Of a stretch of 64,000 nt of DNA, positions 50,583-59,118 are shown in pieces. Each line of letters opens with the position of its first letter. Position 1 is the stretch's first letter. Where the stretch lies: assembly GCA_951813575.1 (NCBI GenBank), contig OX638375.1:3177042-3241041 (forward strand), given 5' to 3'. Made by a program: the position numbers and the translations under genes. This DNA comes from Candidatus Binatia bacterium. GTDB lineage: Bacteria > Desulfobacterota > Binatia > UBA9968 > JAJDTQ01. The notes under the pieces were generated by a model. The model was not told the origin of the DNA, did no database searches, and saw only the letters and a program-made list of their open reading frames with translations.

Positions 50583-52963
50583 GCGAAAACGGCACCAAGA
50601 AGAGAAGTTTCTCGGTGATCGGCAGTTCACTGCCGCGCATCGACGGTCCGGCCAAGTGCGCGGGCGACACGCGTTACGCCGACGACATCGTCATGCCCCG
50701 GATGCTGTTCTGCCGGCTGTTGCGGAGCCCGCATGCGCACGCGCTGATTCACGACGTCTCCACGCGACGGGCGCTGGAGTTGCCGGGAGTCCACGCGGTC
50801 GTCACCGGCGAGGACGTGCCCACGAAGTTCGGCATCATGCCGTCGACCCAGGACGAGGAGGCGCTGGCGGTGGACAAGGTCCGCTACGTCGGCGACCCGG
50901 TGGCGGCGGTGGCGGCGGTCAGCGAGGACGCGGCGGAGGAGGCGCTGCGCCTCATCGACGTCGACTACGAGGTGCTCGATCCCATCCTGTCCATCGAGGG
51001 CGCCATCGAGGCCGAAGACCACCGAATCCATACGTGGAACCGGCGCGCCAACATCCAGAAGGCCGTCTCCTTCGAGTTCGGCGAGGTGGACGCGGGCTTC
51101 GAGGAGGCTGACGAGATATTCGAGGGGACCTATTTCTTCCAGGGCAACACCCACCTGCCCATGGAGCAGTACTGCGCGCTGGCCACCTACACGCCGGACG
51201 GCAAGCTCACGCTGTGGTCCTCGACCCAGACGCCGCACTACGTGCACCGCGCCTTGTCCCGGGTGCTGGACCTGCCCATGGGGCGCATCCGGGTCATCGC
51301 CACGCCGGTGGGCGGCGGCTTCGGCGGCAAGAGCGACCCGTTCTCCCACGAGATCGCGGTGGCCAAGCTGGCCATGATCACGGGCCGGCCGGTGAAGATC
51401 ACCCTCAACCGGGAGGAGTCGTTCTACGTCCACCGGGGACGCCACCCGGTGAAGATGTGGATGCGCACCGGGGTCAAGCGGGACGGCACTCTGACCGGCA
51501 TGTGGTTCCGCTCCTTCCTGGACGGCGGCGGCTACAGCAGCTACGGCCTCGCCACCGTCTACTACACCGGCGCGTTGCAGACCGTGACCTACAAGCTGCC
51601 GTCCTACAAGTTCGAAGGCGTGCGGGTTTTCACCAACAAGCCCCCCTGCGGCCCCAAGCGCGGCCACGGCACGCCACAGCCGCGGTTCGCCATGGAGGTG
51701 CAGCTCGACGAGATCGCGGAGAAGCTGGGACTGGACCCGGTGGAGATGCGGCTCAAGCAGGTCGTCGAGCCCGACAGCGTCACGGTCAACGGCCTTCGTG
51801 TCAGCACCATCGGGCTGCGGGAGTGCATCGAGAAGGTGGCGGAGCGCTCGGGCTGGAAGGACAAGCATCGCTCGCTGCCCCGGGGACACGGCATCGGCTT
51901 TGCCGCCAGCTCCTACATCAGCGGCGCGGGCCTGCCCATCTACTGGAACGACATGCCCCACTCGGGGGTCCAGATCCGCGCGGACCGGGGCGGCGGCGTC
52001 ACCGTGTTCTGCGGCTCCACGGACATCGGCCAGGGCTCCGATTCCATCCTGGCCTTCGCGGTGGCCGAGGAGCTGGGGCTTCAACCGGACGACGTGCGGG
52101 TGTTCACGGCGGACACCGACCTCACGCCGGTGGACCTGGGAAGCTACTCGAGCCGGGTGACGGTGATGACCGGCAACGCCGCCATCCAGGCCTGCGGGAG
52201 CCTCAGGGAGCGTCTGTTCGAGGTGGCGGCGGAGGTTCTGGAAGTGCCCGCCGACGACCTGGAGATGGAGGAGGGCCGGGTGCGGAGCCGCAGCCTGCCG
52301 GAGCGGGGCCTCGGCTTTGCCGAGTGCGTCGAGCGGGCGGAGGCCCGGTTCGGCACCCTGGGGGCCACCGGCAGCTACCGGCCGCCCCGGCATCCGGGAG
52401 ACTACAAGGGCGCCGGGGTAGGGCCCACCCCGTCCTACAGCTACTCCGCCGCCGTGGTGGAGCTCCACTGTGACGGCGACACCGGCGAGATCCACATCGA
52501 CAAGGTGTGGATCGCCCACGACTGCGGCCGCGCCTTCAACCCGTTGTGGGTCCAGGGCCAGGTGGAAGGGAGCGTCTACATGGCCCTGGGCGAGGTGCTG
52601 ATGGAGGAGCAGATATTCCGCAAATCGGGGGTGCACAAGATCCCGTCCATCCTCGAATACAAGAGCCCCACGACGTTGGAGACGCCGCCCATCGAGACCA
52701 TCCTGGTGGAGACCGACGACCCGGAGGGACCCTTCGGCGCCAAGGAAGCCGGCCAGGGTCCGTTGCTCCCGGTGATACCGGCCGTGTCCAACGCCGTCTA
52801 CGACGCGGTGGGCGTGCGCATCCACGAGATACCCGTGACTCCGGACAAGATCCTGCGGGCGCTGGACCAGCGGCTCAAGGAGCCCACGGTGCCGGACTTC
52901 GCGTTCCCCACGCCCATCCGCTGGGCGCCGGGCCAGGGGGTCGAGGTGCCGCAGAAGAGTTGA
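50579..52963 (+). CDS. Molybdopterin large subunit of the hydroxylase (HcrA-like)
   Basis: 794 residues. Segments of the xanthine oxidase family are in order: PRIDGPAKCAGDTRYADDI, LRSPHAHALI, VRYVGDPVAAVAA, TPVGGGFGGKSDPFS, the GCGGxxxDxGQG type block CGSTDIGQGSDS, and the C-terminal catalytic Glu in FGAKEAGQGPLLP. The wording G-A-K-E-A is that of 4-hydroxybenzoyl-CoA reductase rather than the G-S-G-E-P of xanthine oxidase. GTG overlaps the small-subunit stop. No Tat or Sec signal is seen, so it is cytoplasmic. Molybdenum cofactor insertion genes (xdhC-like) are not adjacent. Confidence 0.92.
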   Translation: MSENGTKKRSFSVIGSSLPRIDGPAKCAGDTRYADDIVMPRMLFCRLLRSPHAHALIHDVSTRRALELPGVHAVVTGEDVPTKFGIMPSTQDEEALAVDKVRYVGDPVAAVAAVSEDAAEEALRLIDVDYEVLDPILSIEGAIEAEDHRIHTWNRRANIQKAVSFEFGEVDAGFEEADEIFEGTYFFQGNTHLPMEQYCALATYTPDGKLTLWSSTQTPHYVHRALSRVLDLPMGRIRVIATPVGGGFGGKSDPFSHEIAVAKLAMITGRPVKITLNREESFYVHRGRHPVKMWMRTGVKRDGTLTGMWFRSFLDGGGYSSYGLATVYYTGALQTVTYKLPSYKFEGVRVFTNKPPCGPKRGHGTPQPRFAMEVQLDEIAEKLGLDPVEMRLKQVVEPDSVTVNGLRVSTIGLRECIEKVAERSGWKDKHRSLPRGHGIGFAASSYISGAGLPIYWNDMPHSGVQIRADRGGGVTVFCGSTDIGQGSDSILAFAVAEELGLQPDDVRVFTADTDLTPVDLGSYSSRVTVMTGNAAIQACGSLRERLFEVAAEVLEVPADDLEMEEGRVRSRSLPERGLGFAECVERAEARFGTLGATGSYRPPRHPGDYKGAGVGPTPSYSYSAAVVELHCDGDTGEIHIDKVWIAHDCGRAFNPLWVQGQVEGSVYMALGEVLMEEQIFRKSGVHKIPSILEYKSPTTLETPPIETILVETDDPEGPFGAKEAGQGPLLPVIPAVSNAVYDAVGVRIHEIPVTPDKILRALDQRLKEPTVPDFAFPTPIRWAPGQGVEVPQKS

Positions 52964-52966
52964 CCG

Positions 52967-53992
52967 ATGCTGCGACTTCCCGATTTCACCTACATCCGCC
53001 CCCGCACCCTGGCGGCGGCGTCGAGCGCCCTTGAGGAGCTGGGCGCCGAGGCCATGGCCGTGGCCGGCGGCACCGACGTCTATCCCAAGATGAAGCGGGG
53101 GCAGTTCACGCCGCGATACCTGGTGTCGCTGGGCCAGGTGGAAGAGCACCGGGGCCTACGCCGGGAGGAAGGGCGCGGTCTGTGGGTCGGCGCCGGCGAG
53201 ACCCTGAGCGCGGTGGCCGGCCATGAGGTCGTGCGCCGGGAGTTTCCCGCGCTGGCCGCCGCGGCCGGCCTGGTCTCGACGCTTCAGCTCCGGAACGCCG
53301 GCACCATCGGCGGCAACCTGTTCGTGGACACCCGCTGCAACTACTACGACCAGTCGTTCTTCTGGCGCCAGGCCGTGGGGTTCTGCCTCAAGAAGGACGG
53401 GGACATCTGTCTGGTGGCGCCCAAGAGCCGCGTCTGCCTCGCCATCTGCTCTTCGGACACCGCGCCGGTGCTGAGCAGCCTGGGCGCCGAGGCGGTCCTC
53501 GTCAGCGGCCAGGGTAGCCGGCAGGTCCCGCTGGACACCCTCTACCGCGACGACGGCATCGACTACCTCGCCAAACGGCCCGAGGAGCTGTTGCAGGGCG
53601 TGTGGATCCCGGAGGCGTCTTTCGGCTGGCGCAACGTCTACCTCAAGTTGCGCCGCCGGGGCTCCTTCGACTTCCCGGTGCTGGGGGTGGCCGCGGCCCT
53701 GCGGATGTCGGCCACGGGGACCTGCGACGCCGCAAAGGTGGTTCTGACGGCCGTGGCGTCGGCTCCCAAGGTGGTGGAAGACGCGCCCCGGGTCCTGTGC
53801 GGGCGGCCCGTGGACACGGCGTCCATCGAAGAGGCCGCGGAACTGGCCATGCGCGTGTCCCACCCGCTGGACAATGCGGACATGGATTACTGGTATCGCA
53901 AGCGAATGACCCGGGTGTACGTGACCCGCGCGTTGCGGCAACTGACAACCGCCGGCGAGACGGCCGGCGGCCCGGAGGCGGCCCCCGCGTAA
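52967..53992 (+). CDS. FAD subunit of the hydroxylase with an extra [4Fe-4S] cysteine set (HcrB-like)
   Basis: 341 residues: FAD-binding AVAGGTDVYPKM near 32, LQLRNAGTIGGNLF near 107. Within the FAD domain lie Cys124, Cys140, Cys148 and Cys157 with spacings 16, 8 and 9. That is, to my memory, exactly the pattern of the [4Fe-4S] ligands (122, 138, 146, 155) of Thauera aromatica 4-hydroxybenzoyl-CoA reductase, the only known group with such an insert. The adjoining text (DTRCNYYDQSFFWRQAVGF and LKKDGDICLV) also matches that enzyme. So the complex likely reduces a hydroxylated aryl-CoA with low-potential electrons. Confidence 0.9.
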   Translation: MLRLPDFTYIRPRTLAAASSALEELGAEAMAVAGGTDVYPKMKRGQFTPRYLVSLGQVEEHRGLRREEGRGLWVGAGETLSAVAGHEVVRREFPALAAAAGLVSTLQLRNAGTIGGNLFVDTRCNYYDQSFFWRQAVGFCLKKDGDICLVAPKSRVCLAICSSDTAPVLSSLGAEAVLVSGQGSRQVPLDTLYRDDGIDYLAKRPEELLQGVWIPEASFGWRNVYLKLRRRGSFDFPVLGVAAALRMSATGTCDAAKVVLTAVASAPKVVEDAPRVLCGRPVDTASIEEAAELAMRVSHPLDNADMDYWYRKRMTRVYVTRALRQLTTAGETAGGPEAAPA

Positions 53993-54011
53993 GCGGGCCG
54001 GAAAGGAAGCC

Positions 54012-55502
54012 ATGGCGGTACCCGCCGAGCTGGAAGCAAGGCTGCAGAGCCTGGAGAATCACCTGCGCACGGAGAACCCCGTTCTCCTGAGCGCGGTCCG
54101 GAGTTTCCGGAAACTGGACGAGATCTCGCGGCGGCTGGGGTTCTTGGGACCCGACGAGTCCCATGCCACGCGCATCCCGTGGTGGCCGCTGGTGGCCGTG
54201 CTGGGCACCTATTCGTCGGGCAAGTCCACGTTCATCAACGACTACCTGGGGCAGGCGGTGCAGCCCACGGGGAACCAGGCGGTGGACGACCGGTTTTCCG
54301 TGTTGTGCTTCGGCAAGGAACAGGACATTCGCGTGCTGCCGGGGGTGGCGCTGGATGCCGACCCCCGCTTTCCGTTCTACAAGATGAGCCGGGCCATCGA
54401 GGAGATCAGCGCGGGCGAAGGAAGCCGCATCGACGCCTACCTCCAGCTCAAGACCTGCTCCAGCGAGACGCTTCGCGGCATGATCTGCATCGACTCGCCG
54501 GGCTTCGACGCGGACCAGCAGCGCACGGCGACATTGCGTGTGTCCGACCGCATCATCGACCTTGCGGATCTGGTGCTGGTTTTCTTCGACGCCAGACACC
54601 CCGAGCCCGGCACCATGCAGGATACCCTTCAGCACCTGGTGGCAGAGACCATCCACCGGACGGATTCGAACAAGTTCCTTTACGTGCTGAACCAGATGGA
54701 CCACACGGCGCGGGAGAACAACCCGGAGGACATCGTAGGGTCGTGGCAACGGGCGCTGGCGCAGAAAGGGCTGACCGCCGGGCGCTTCTACTGCATCTAC
54801 AGCACCGGGGCGGCCGTCCCCATCGAGGACGAGGGCCTGCGCGCCCGTTACGAGGAGAAGCGCGACTTCGATCTGGCGGAGCTTCACGGACGCATACGGC
54901 AGGTCGGAGTGGACCGGGCCTACCGCATCATGGGAAACCTCGAGCACACCGCCCGCGACATCGAGTTGCGGCTGGTGCCGCGCCTGCAGGCCATGATCGC
55001 GGAGTGGCGCGGCCGGGTCCGACGGCTGGACGGCATCGCTTTCGGCGTGCTCCTCGCCGTTGTGCTGGCGTGGACCGCCTGGAGCGGCGAGTGGGACGGC
55101 CTCAGGTTTTCGCATCCCTTCTGGTCCGCGGTGCTGGGCGAGACGGCGTGGACCTATGCCGCGCTGGCGGCCGTGGCGCTGGCGGCGGGATATATCCATT
55201 TCTCGGTCCGCCGGATTGCCTCCAACCGCGTGCTGAACACACTTCGGCGCCAGATGGGCGAGGCCCGCGACACGGACGTGCTCGATGCGCTCAGCGCCGC
55301 CTTCCGCCGGAACACGCTGCCGTGGCGCCCGGTGTTGGGAGCGCGTCCCTCGGGCTGGAACCAGGGGACCCGGCAGCAACTCTCTCAGGTGATCGCGGAG
55401 GCCAACGGCTGCGTGCAGGCGCTCAACGACCAGTTCGCCGCTCCGGGCGGCGCGGAGGAGCACCCGCCGCCCACGGATCCGCCGGTCGAGTCCTCGACAT
55501 GA
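54012..55502 (+). CDS. Membrane-anchored dynamin/EHD-like GTPase
   Basis: 496 residues. An N-terminal helix (1-48) is followed by a GTPase with P-loop GTYSSGKSTFIND (65-77), an EHD-style segment at 105-125 (LPGVALDADPRFPFYKM), G3 DSPGFD (161-166) and G4 NQMD (227-230). A basic/helical middle leads to two membrane helices (about 340-357 and 380-398) and a C-terminal amphipathic region. EHD-like proteins use an ATP- or GTP-driven scaffold to bend membranes. Here the NQMD motif favours GTP. Bacterial homologues are thought to act in membrane repair or remodelling. A VTT-family gene follows 79 bp later. Confidence 0.82.
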   Translation: MAVPAELEARLQSLENHLRTENPVLLSAVRSFRKLDEISRRLGFLGPDESHATRIPWWPLVAVLGTYSSGKSTFINDYLGQAVQPTGNQAVDDRFSVLCFGKEQDIRVLPGVALDADPRFPFYKMSRAIEEISAGEGSRIDAYLQLKTCSSETLRGMICIDSPGFDADQQRTATLRVSDRIIDLADLVLVFFDARHPEPGTMQDTLQHLVAETIHRTDSNKFLYVLNQMDHTARENNPEDIVGSWQRALAQKGLTAGRFYCIYSTGAAVPIEDEGLRARYEEKRDFDLAELHGRIRQVGVDRAYRIMGNLEHTARDIELRLVPRLQAMIAEWRGRVRRLDGIAFGVLLAVVLAWTAWSGEWDGLRFSHPFWSAVLGETAWTYAALAAVALAAGYIHFSVRRIASNRVLNTLRRQMGEARDTDVLDALSAAFRRNTLPWRPVLGARPSGWNQGTRQQLSQVIAEANGCVQALNDQFAAPGGAEEHPPPTDPPVESST

Positions 55503-55581
55503 ACCGGTTTCCGCGCGCGGCTTCGCCCCGGTTGCCGTCCGCCCGTGCCGCAACGCGTCGCGTGTCCCTTTCCCCGGCCCC

Positions 55582-56301
55582 ATGCGAACACGCAAGCTGT
55601 TGAAACGCGGGGCCGTCCTCGCCGCCGTGGTGCTGGCCCTCTTCCTGACGAGCCCTTACGCGCCGGCGCCGCTGGTCGGGACGGGAGAGGGGGGCGGCTT
55701 GTCGTTGACCGCCTCGTACTGGAGCGAGGGAAAGACCCAGCAGTTCCTGTTGTCCCTGGGTTCGTATTCCGCCGTCACGCTGGTGTTGTTCCAGGCCAGC
55801 CAGGTCGTGGTTCCCCCCGTACCGGGCGAGTTGGTCGGTATCCTGGCCGGTTACCTGTACGGCACCTGGGTCGGTTTCCTCTTCTCTACGCTCGGGCTGA
55901 CCCTGGGCTCATGGGTCGTGTTCGAGCTCGCCCGCGTTCTCGGCCGGCCTTTCGTGGAGCGGACCGTGAGCCGGAGAGTGCTGGCCAGGATGGGGTTCCT
56001 GTCCACCAACCGGGGCGCCGTGGTCTGCTTCCTGCTCTTCGCCGTGCCGGGTATTCCCAAGGACTACCTGTGCGGTCTGCTGGGCGTCAGTCGCATGAGC
56101 TTTGCCACGTTCATGCTCCTGTGCACGCTGGGCCGGATGCCCGCGACCTACGTGCTGGCGTTGCAGGGAGCGAAGTTTCACGGCCAGGGGTATCTCGAGG
56201 CCGGACTGGTGGTGGCGGCCTTCTGCGCGATCGTGCTCGCCGCCTACCTCTACCGTGAACGGCTGTTCATGTGGTTGCACGCCAGGAGCGTGCCCGAGTA
56301 G
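55582..56301 (+). CDS. TVP38/TMEM64 (VTT-domain) membrane protein
   Basis: 239 residues with about six hydrophobic segments. The VTT domain runs from QVVVPPVPGELVGILAGYLYG through FELARVLGRPFVER and VCFLLFAVPGIPKDYLCGLLG, including the conserved G-x-P-x-D/G motif. Relatives (DedA, TMEM41B) are lipid scramblases or proton-linked flippases. ATG 55582 overlaps no other gene; the upstream GTPase could be its partner in membrane shaping. Confidence 0.88.
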   Translation: MRTRKLLKRGAVLAAVVLALFLTSPYAPAPLVGTGEGGGLSLTASYWSEGKTQQFLLSLGSYSAVTLVLFQASQVVVPPVPGELVGILAGYLYGTWVGFLFSTLGLTLGSWVVFELARVLGRPFVERTVSRRVLARMGFLSTNRGAVVCFLLFAVPGIPKDYLCGLLGVSRMSFATFMLLCTLGRMPATYVLALQGAKFHGQGYLEAGLVVAAFCAIVLAAYLYRERLFMWLHARSVPE

Positions 56302-56341
56302 CCGCGACATGAAACCAAGGCCGGCCACGGCATGGCGCGGT

Positions 56342-57025
56342 TCAGGGCTCGTCGGGTGCTGGCGGGCGGGGGAGGGCCGCAGCGTCCGGTTTGTCGAAGT
56401 CCCGGCCGACGATGCCGGACGAGACGATGAACTTGAAGGCTTCTTCGACGCTGTAGTCGGTTTCGATCACTTCGTCCTCCGGTATCAGGACGAGAAAGCC
56501 GGAGGTCGGGTTCGGCGTGGTGGGTACGAAGACGGACAGCAGGGTTCCGGCAGGGGAGAGGTTGAAGGGGTCGGTCCTGGGGGTTGCCACCAGACCCATC
56601 ATCCAGACGCCCGTTTTAGGATATTCCAGCAGCACCACCCGCTGGAAGCTGCGGTGAGGTCCCTGAAGCGTCTCCACCACCTGCTTGACGGCGCCGTACA
56701 CCGTGCTCACCAGCGGCAACCTCATGAACAGTTGGTTCACGGTGGCCAGCACGCGGCGGCCGACGATGTTGGTACCGATCAGCCCGATAAAGAACACCAG
56801 CAGCAGGGCCAGCAGCAGGTTGATGAACGGGACCAGCGGCGTGAGCCACTGAAGTTCGTCCATATCGAAGAAGAACGACAGGATGCCCAGGATGATCGGC
56901 GTGCCCGCGTTGCTGAGCAGGTTGAACAGGAACGCGATAAGGATGTAGGTGACGAACAGCGGGATCAGGATCAGCAATCCCGTGATCATCGTGTTCCGCA
57001 GGAAATGGGGCTTTCTGGCTTGCAT
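56342..57025 (-). CDS. DUF502 family membrane protein
   Basis: 227 residues, two N-terminal membrane helices (MITGLLILIPLFVTYILIAF and LLLALLLVFFIGLIG). The DUF502 core shows LPLVSTVYGAVKQVVETLQG, VVLLEYPKTGVWMMGLVAT and FVPTTPNPTSGFLVLIPEDE. The family is near-universal among bacteria with plant homologues (LAZ1/COV-like), and its function is unknown. ATG 57025 is assigned without a clear ribosome site. It is divergent from the glycosyltransferase gene and convergent with the VTT gene. Confidence 0.92.
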   Translation of the reverse strand: MQARKPHFLRNTMITGLLILIPLFVTYILIAFLFNLLSNAGTPIILGILSFFFDMDELQWLTPLVPFINLLLALLLVFFIGLIGTNIVGRRVLATVNQLFMRLPLVSTVYGAVKQVVETLQGPHRSFQRVVLLEYPKTGVWMMGLVATPRTDPFNLSPAGTLLSVFVPTTPNPTSGFLVLIPEDEVIETDYSVEEAFKFIVSSGIVGRDFDKPDAAALPRPPAPDEP

Positions 57026-57113
57026 GGAGGGGTGCCGGAGTGAGTGATGGACCAGAGGATACGTGAACCCTGCACCGCTGGCAAGCGTGGCCTCCGACGG
57101 TCTGGTCCCTCTA

Positions 57114-57141
57114 TTGACATTCTCGCCTAACTCATTGTAAG
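57114..57141 (+). promoter_or_regulatory. Candidate promoter for the glycosyltransferase gene
   Basis: TTGACA (57114-57119) is followed by TGTAAG (57136-57141) after 16 bp. A transcript would begin near 57148 and carry the AGGAGG site of the TTG start at 57188. Confidence 0.5.
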
Positions 57142-57187
57142 GTCGTGAAAATCGTTGCCCAGTTTGGCGGCACAGGAGGGCAAGGCA

Positions 57188-58591
57188 TTGACGTTTCTGA
57201 ACGACACCACGGATGCGCTGGAGTTTCCCCCGCCCCCGTCCGAAACCCGGAATGGCGGCGGCCGGCATGAGGGCCTCGCGGGCCTGGAAGAACATCGGCC
57301 GGAAGGCCCCTTCCGTCTGTCCGATTACGAGGCGGTCATCGGCAGGGAGCGCGTGGACGAGCTCAGGCGGCTGGCGGAGCCGTTGACCGGCCGGGGATGG
57401 GTGAACGTGAATTCCACGGCGGTGGGCGGCGGGGTGGCCGAGATGCTTCGCAGCGTCGTCCCCCTGGCCCAGTTGCTGGGGGTGGGCGCCCGCTGGTGCA
57501 CGATTCGCGGCAACCGGGAGTTCTTCCAGGTAACCAAGAAGTTCCACAACCTGCTGCAAGGCGCGGGGACGCCCGTTTCCCTCGACGAGATCTTCGGTTC
57601 GTACCTCGATACCATCGAGGAGAATGCCTGTGAGGCCTTCATCGCTTCGGACCTTACGGTCATCCACGATCCGCAGCCGGCGGCCATGATCATGAACGCG
57701 CCGATCCGCGGCAACGTGATATGGCGCTGCCACATCGATACCTCGGCGCCGGACAAGACCGTCTGGCGGTTCCTGTTGCCGTACATCAACCACTATGACG
57801 GAGCCGTGTTCACCATGCCCGAGTTCGTGGGCCCGGGGCTCAATATCCCGGTCTACGAGATCACGCCGTGCATCGACCCCCTCGCTCCGAAGAACCGACA
57901 CTACACGCGGAACGAGGCGCTGGACGTCCTGCAACCCTTGTTCGAGGCCCACGACGTGGACCCCGACCGGCCCATCTTCGCCGCCATCTCCCGCTATGAC
58001 CGCCACAAGAACCAGGCCACGATACTCAAAGCCTTCCAGCGTCTGGGCGAGGAGCGTGCGCGCGACCCCCGGCCGTACCTCGTCTTCATCGGCAACACCG
58101 CCTCCGATGATCCCGAGGGCGGCGATGTGCTGAACGAACTGCGGCAGCAGGCCGGGGACGACCCGGATGTCCGGTTTTGCGTCAACGTGGAGGACAACGA
58201 CCGGGTGGTGGGGGCCCTGATGAGCGTCGCGCGGGGATTCGTGCACGTGTCGACAAAGGAAGGGTTCGGGCTGGTGGTGGCCGAGGCGCTGTGGCAGGGT
58301 GCGCCCGTCATCGGGTCCCGGGTGGGCGGCATCAAGAGGCAGGTCATCGACGGCGTCACCGGCCATCTGGTGGATCCGTTGGACGTCGACGCCATCGCTT
58401 CGCGAATGGCCGCCGTGCTGGACGATGTCGACGCGGCCGCGGCGCTGGGCCGGGAAGGGAGGGAGCATGTCCGCCGGAACTTCCTGCTGCCGGAGCTGCT
58501 CAAGCGTTACCTGCTGCTCATGAGCCACTACTCCCGCGTCCGCGCGGAAGAGCCGCCGTTCAGGTACGGCGATGATGCCCACGGCTCCTGA
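57188..58591 (+). CDS. Trehalose-synthase-like (TreT/GT4) glycosyltransferase
   Basis: 467 residues, GT-B fold. The N-terminal half has NSTAVGGGVAEMLRSVVPLA and HDPQPAAMI, typical of trehalose synthase of the TreT or trehalose phosphorylase/synthase type. The C-terminal half has AISRYDRHKNQATILKAF and HVSTKEGFGLVVAEALWQG with the donor Glu pair, and GGIKRQVIDGVTGHLVDP. TreT joins NDP-glucose and glucose into trehalose. The start is a TTG at 57188 with an excellent AGGAGG site seven bases upstream; an earlier in-frame TTG lacks one. It is followed by a weak hairpin (58613-58627) and the HU promoter. Confidence 0.86.
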   Translation: MTFLNDTTDALEFPPPPSETRNGGGRHEGLAGLEEHRPEGPFRLSDYEAVIGRERVDELRRLAEPLTGRGWVNVNSTAVGGGVAEMLRSVVPLAQLLGVGARWCTIRGNREFFQVTKKFHNLLQGAGTPVSLDEIFGSYLDTIEENACEAFIASDLTVIHDPQPAAMIMNAPIRGNVIWRCHIDTSAPDKTVWRFLLPYINHYDGAVFTMPEFVGPGLNIPVYEITPCIDPLAPKNRHYTRNEALDVLQPLFEAHDVDPDRPIFAAISRYDRHKNQATILKAFQRLGEERARDPRPYLVFIGNTASDDPEGGDVLNELRQQAGDDPDVRFCVNVEDNDRVVGALMSVARGFVHVSTKEGFGLVVAEALWQGAPVIGSRVGGIKRQVIDGVTGHLVDPLDVDAIASRMAAVLDDVDAAAALGREGREHVRRNFLLPELLKRYLLLMSHYSRVRAEEPPFRYGDDAHGS

Positions 58592-58647
58592 TGCGTAAAA
58601 CGGGCTTGAAATGTGCCCTGGGGGCACCCTCCGGCGGCTGTTATGTC

Positions 58648-58676
58648 TTTACAATTCCGTAATGTTCCCCTATCTT
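58648..58676 (+). promoter_or_regulatory. Strong candidate promoter for the HU-ParA-CHAD unit
   Basis: TTTACA (58648-58653) and TATCTT (58671-58676) are 17 bp apart. The leader is about 50 bases with GGGAGAGG just before the HU ATG. Confidence 0.65.
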
Positions 58677-58731
58677 AAGGGCAGTTATTCAACCGGCGTC
58701 CCTTCCCGGAAGGGGTGCGGAAGGGAGAGGT

Positions 58732-59040
58732 ATGGCAGCAACCAAGATGACGCAGGCGCAAATCGTGACCGATCTTGCAGCCAAGTGCGACCTTAACAAG
58801 CGAGTCGCGAAAGACTTTCTCGACAATCTGGCCGCGCTGGCCGTCAAGGAGGTGAAGAAGAGCGGAGTCTTCATCGTACCGGGCATCGGCCGGCTCGTGA
58901 AGACCAGCAGAAAAGCTCGCATGGGGCGCAATCCGGCCACGGGGCAGGCGATCAAGATTCCCGCCAAGCGAGTCGTCAAGTTCCGTGTTGCCAAAGCCTG
59001 CAAGGACGCAATCGTCCCCCCCAAAAAGCCCCGCAGCTGA
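58732..59040 (+). CDS. HU-family nucleoid protein
   Basis: 102 residues. The N-terminal dimerising helices (TQAQIVTDLAAKCDLNKRVA), the beta saddle and the DNA-intercalating arm (RMGRNPATGQAIKIPAKR) are those of HU/IHF. The C-terminus has a short basic tail (KKPRS). A strong promoter and ribosome site suggest high expression. In the same direction follow a ParA-like and a CHAD gene. HU-like proteins help dock other systems to the nucleoid in some bacteria, which makes this neighbourhood notable. Confidence 0.95.
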   Translation: MAATKMTQAQIVTDLAAKCDLNKRVAKDFLDNLAALAVKEVKKSGVFIVPGIGRLVKTSRKARMGRNPATGQAIKIPAKRVVKFRVAKACKDAIVPPKKPRS

Positions 59041-59049
59041 CAAATAAGC

Positions 59050-59081
59050 GGCCGGAGGCCAGGGAGGCACGGCCTCCGGCC
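59050..59081 (+). terminator. Hairpin after the HU gene (terminator or attenuator)
   Basis: An 11-bp perfect stem (GGCCGGAGGCC and GGCCTCCGGCC) with a 10-base loop lies ten bases after the HU stop. No T-tract follows, so it may only reduce transcription into parA, leaving HU in excess. Confidence 0.55.
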
Positions 59082-59118
59082 GGCTCATCAGCCTGTCGGA
59101 CTTGGCGGACGTTCGAAC

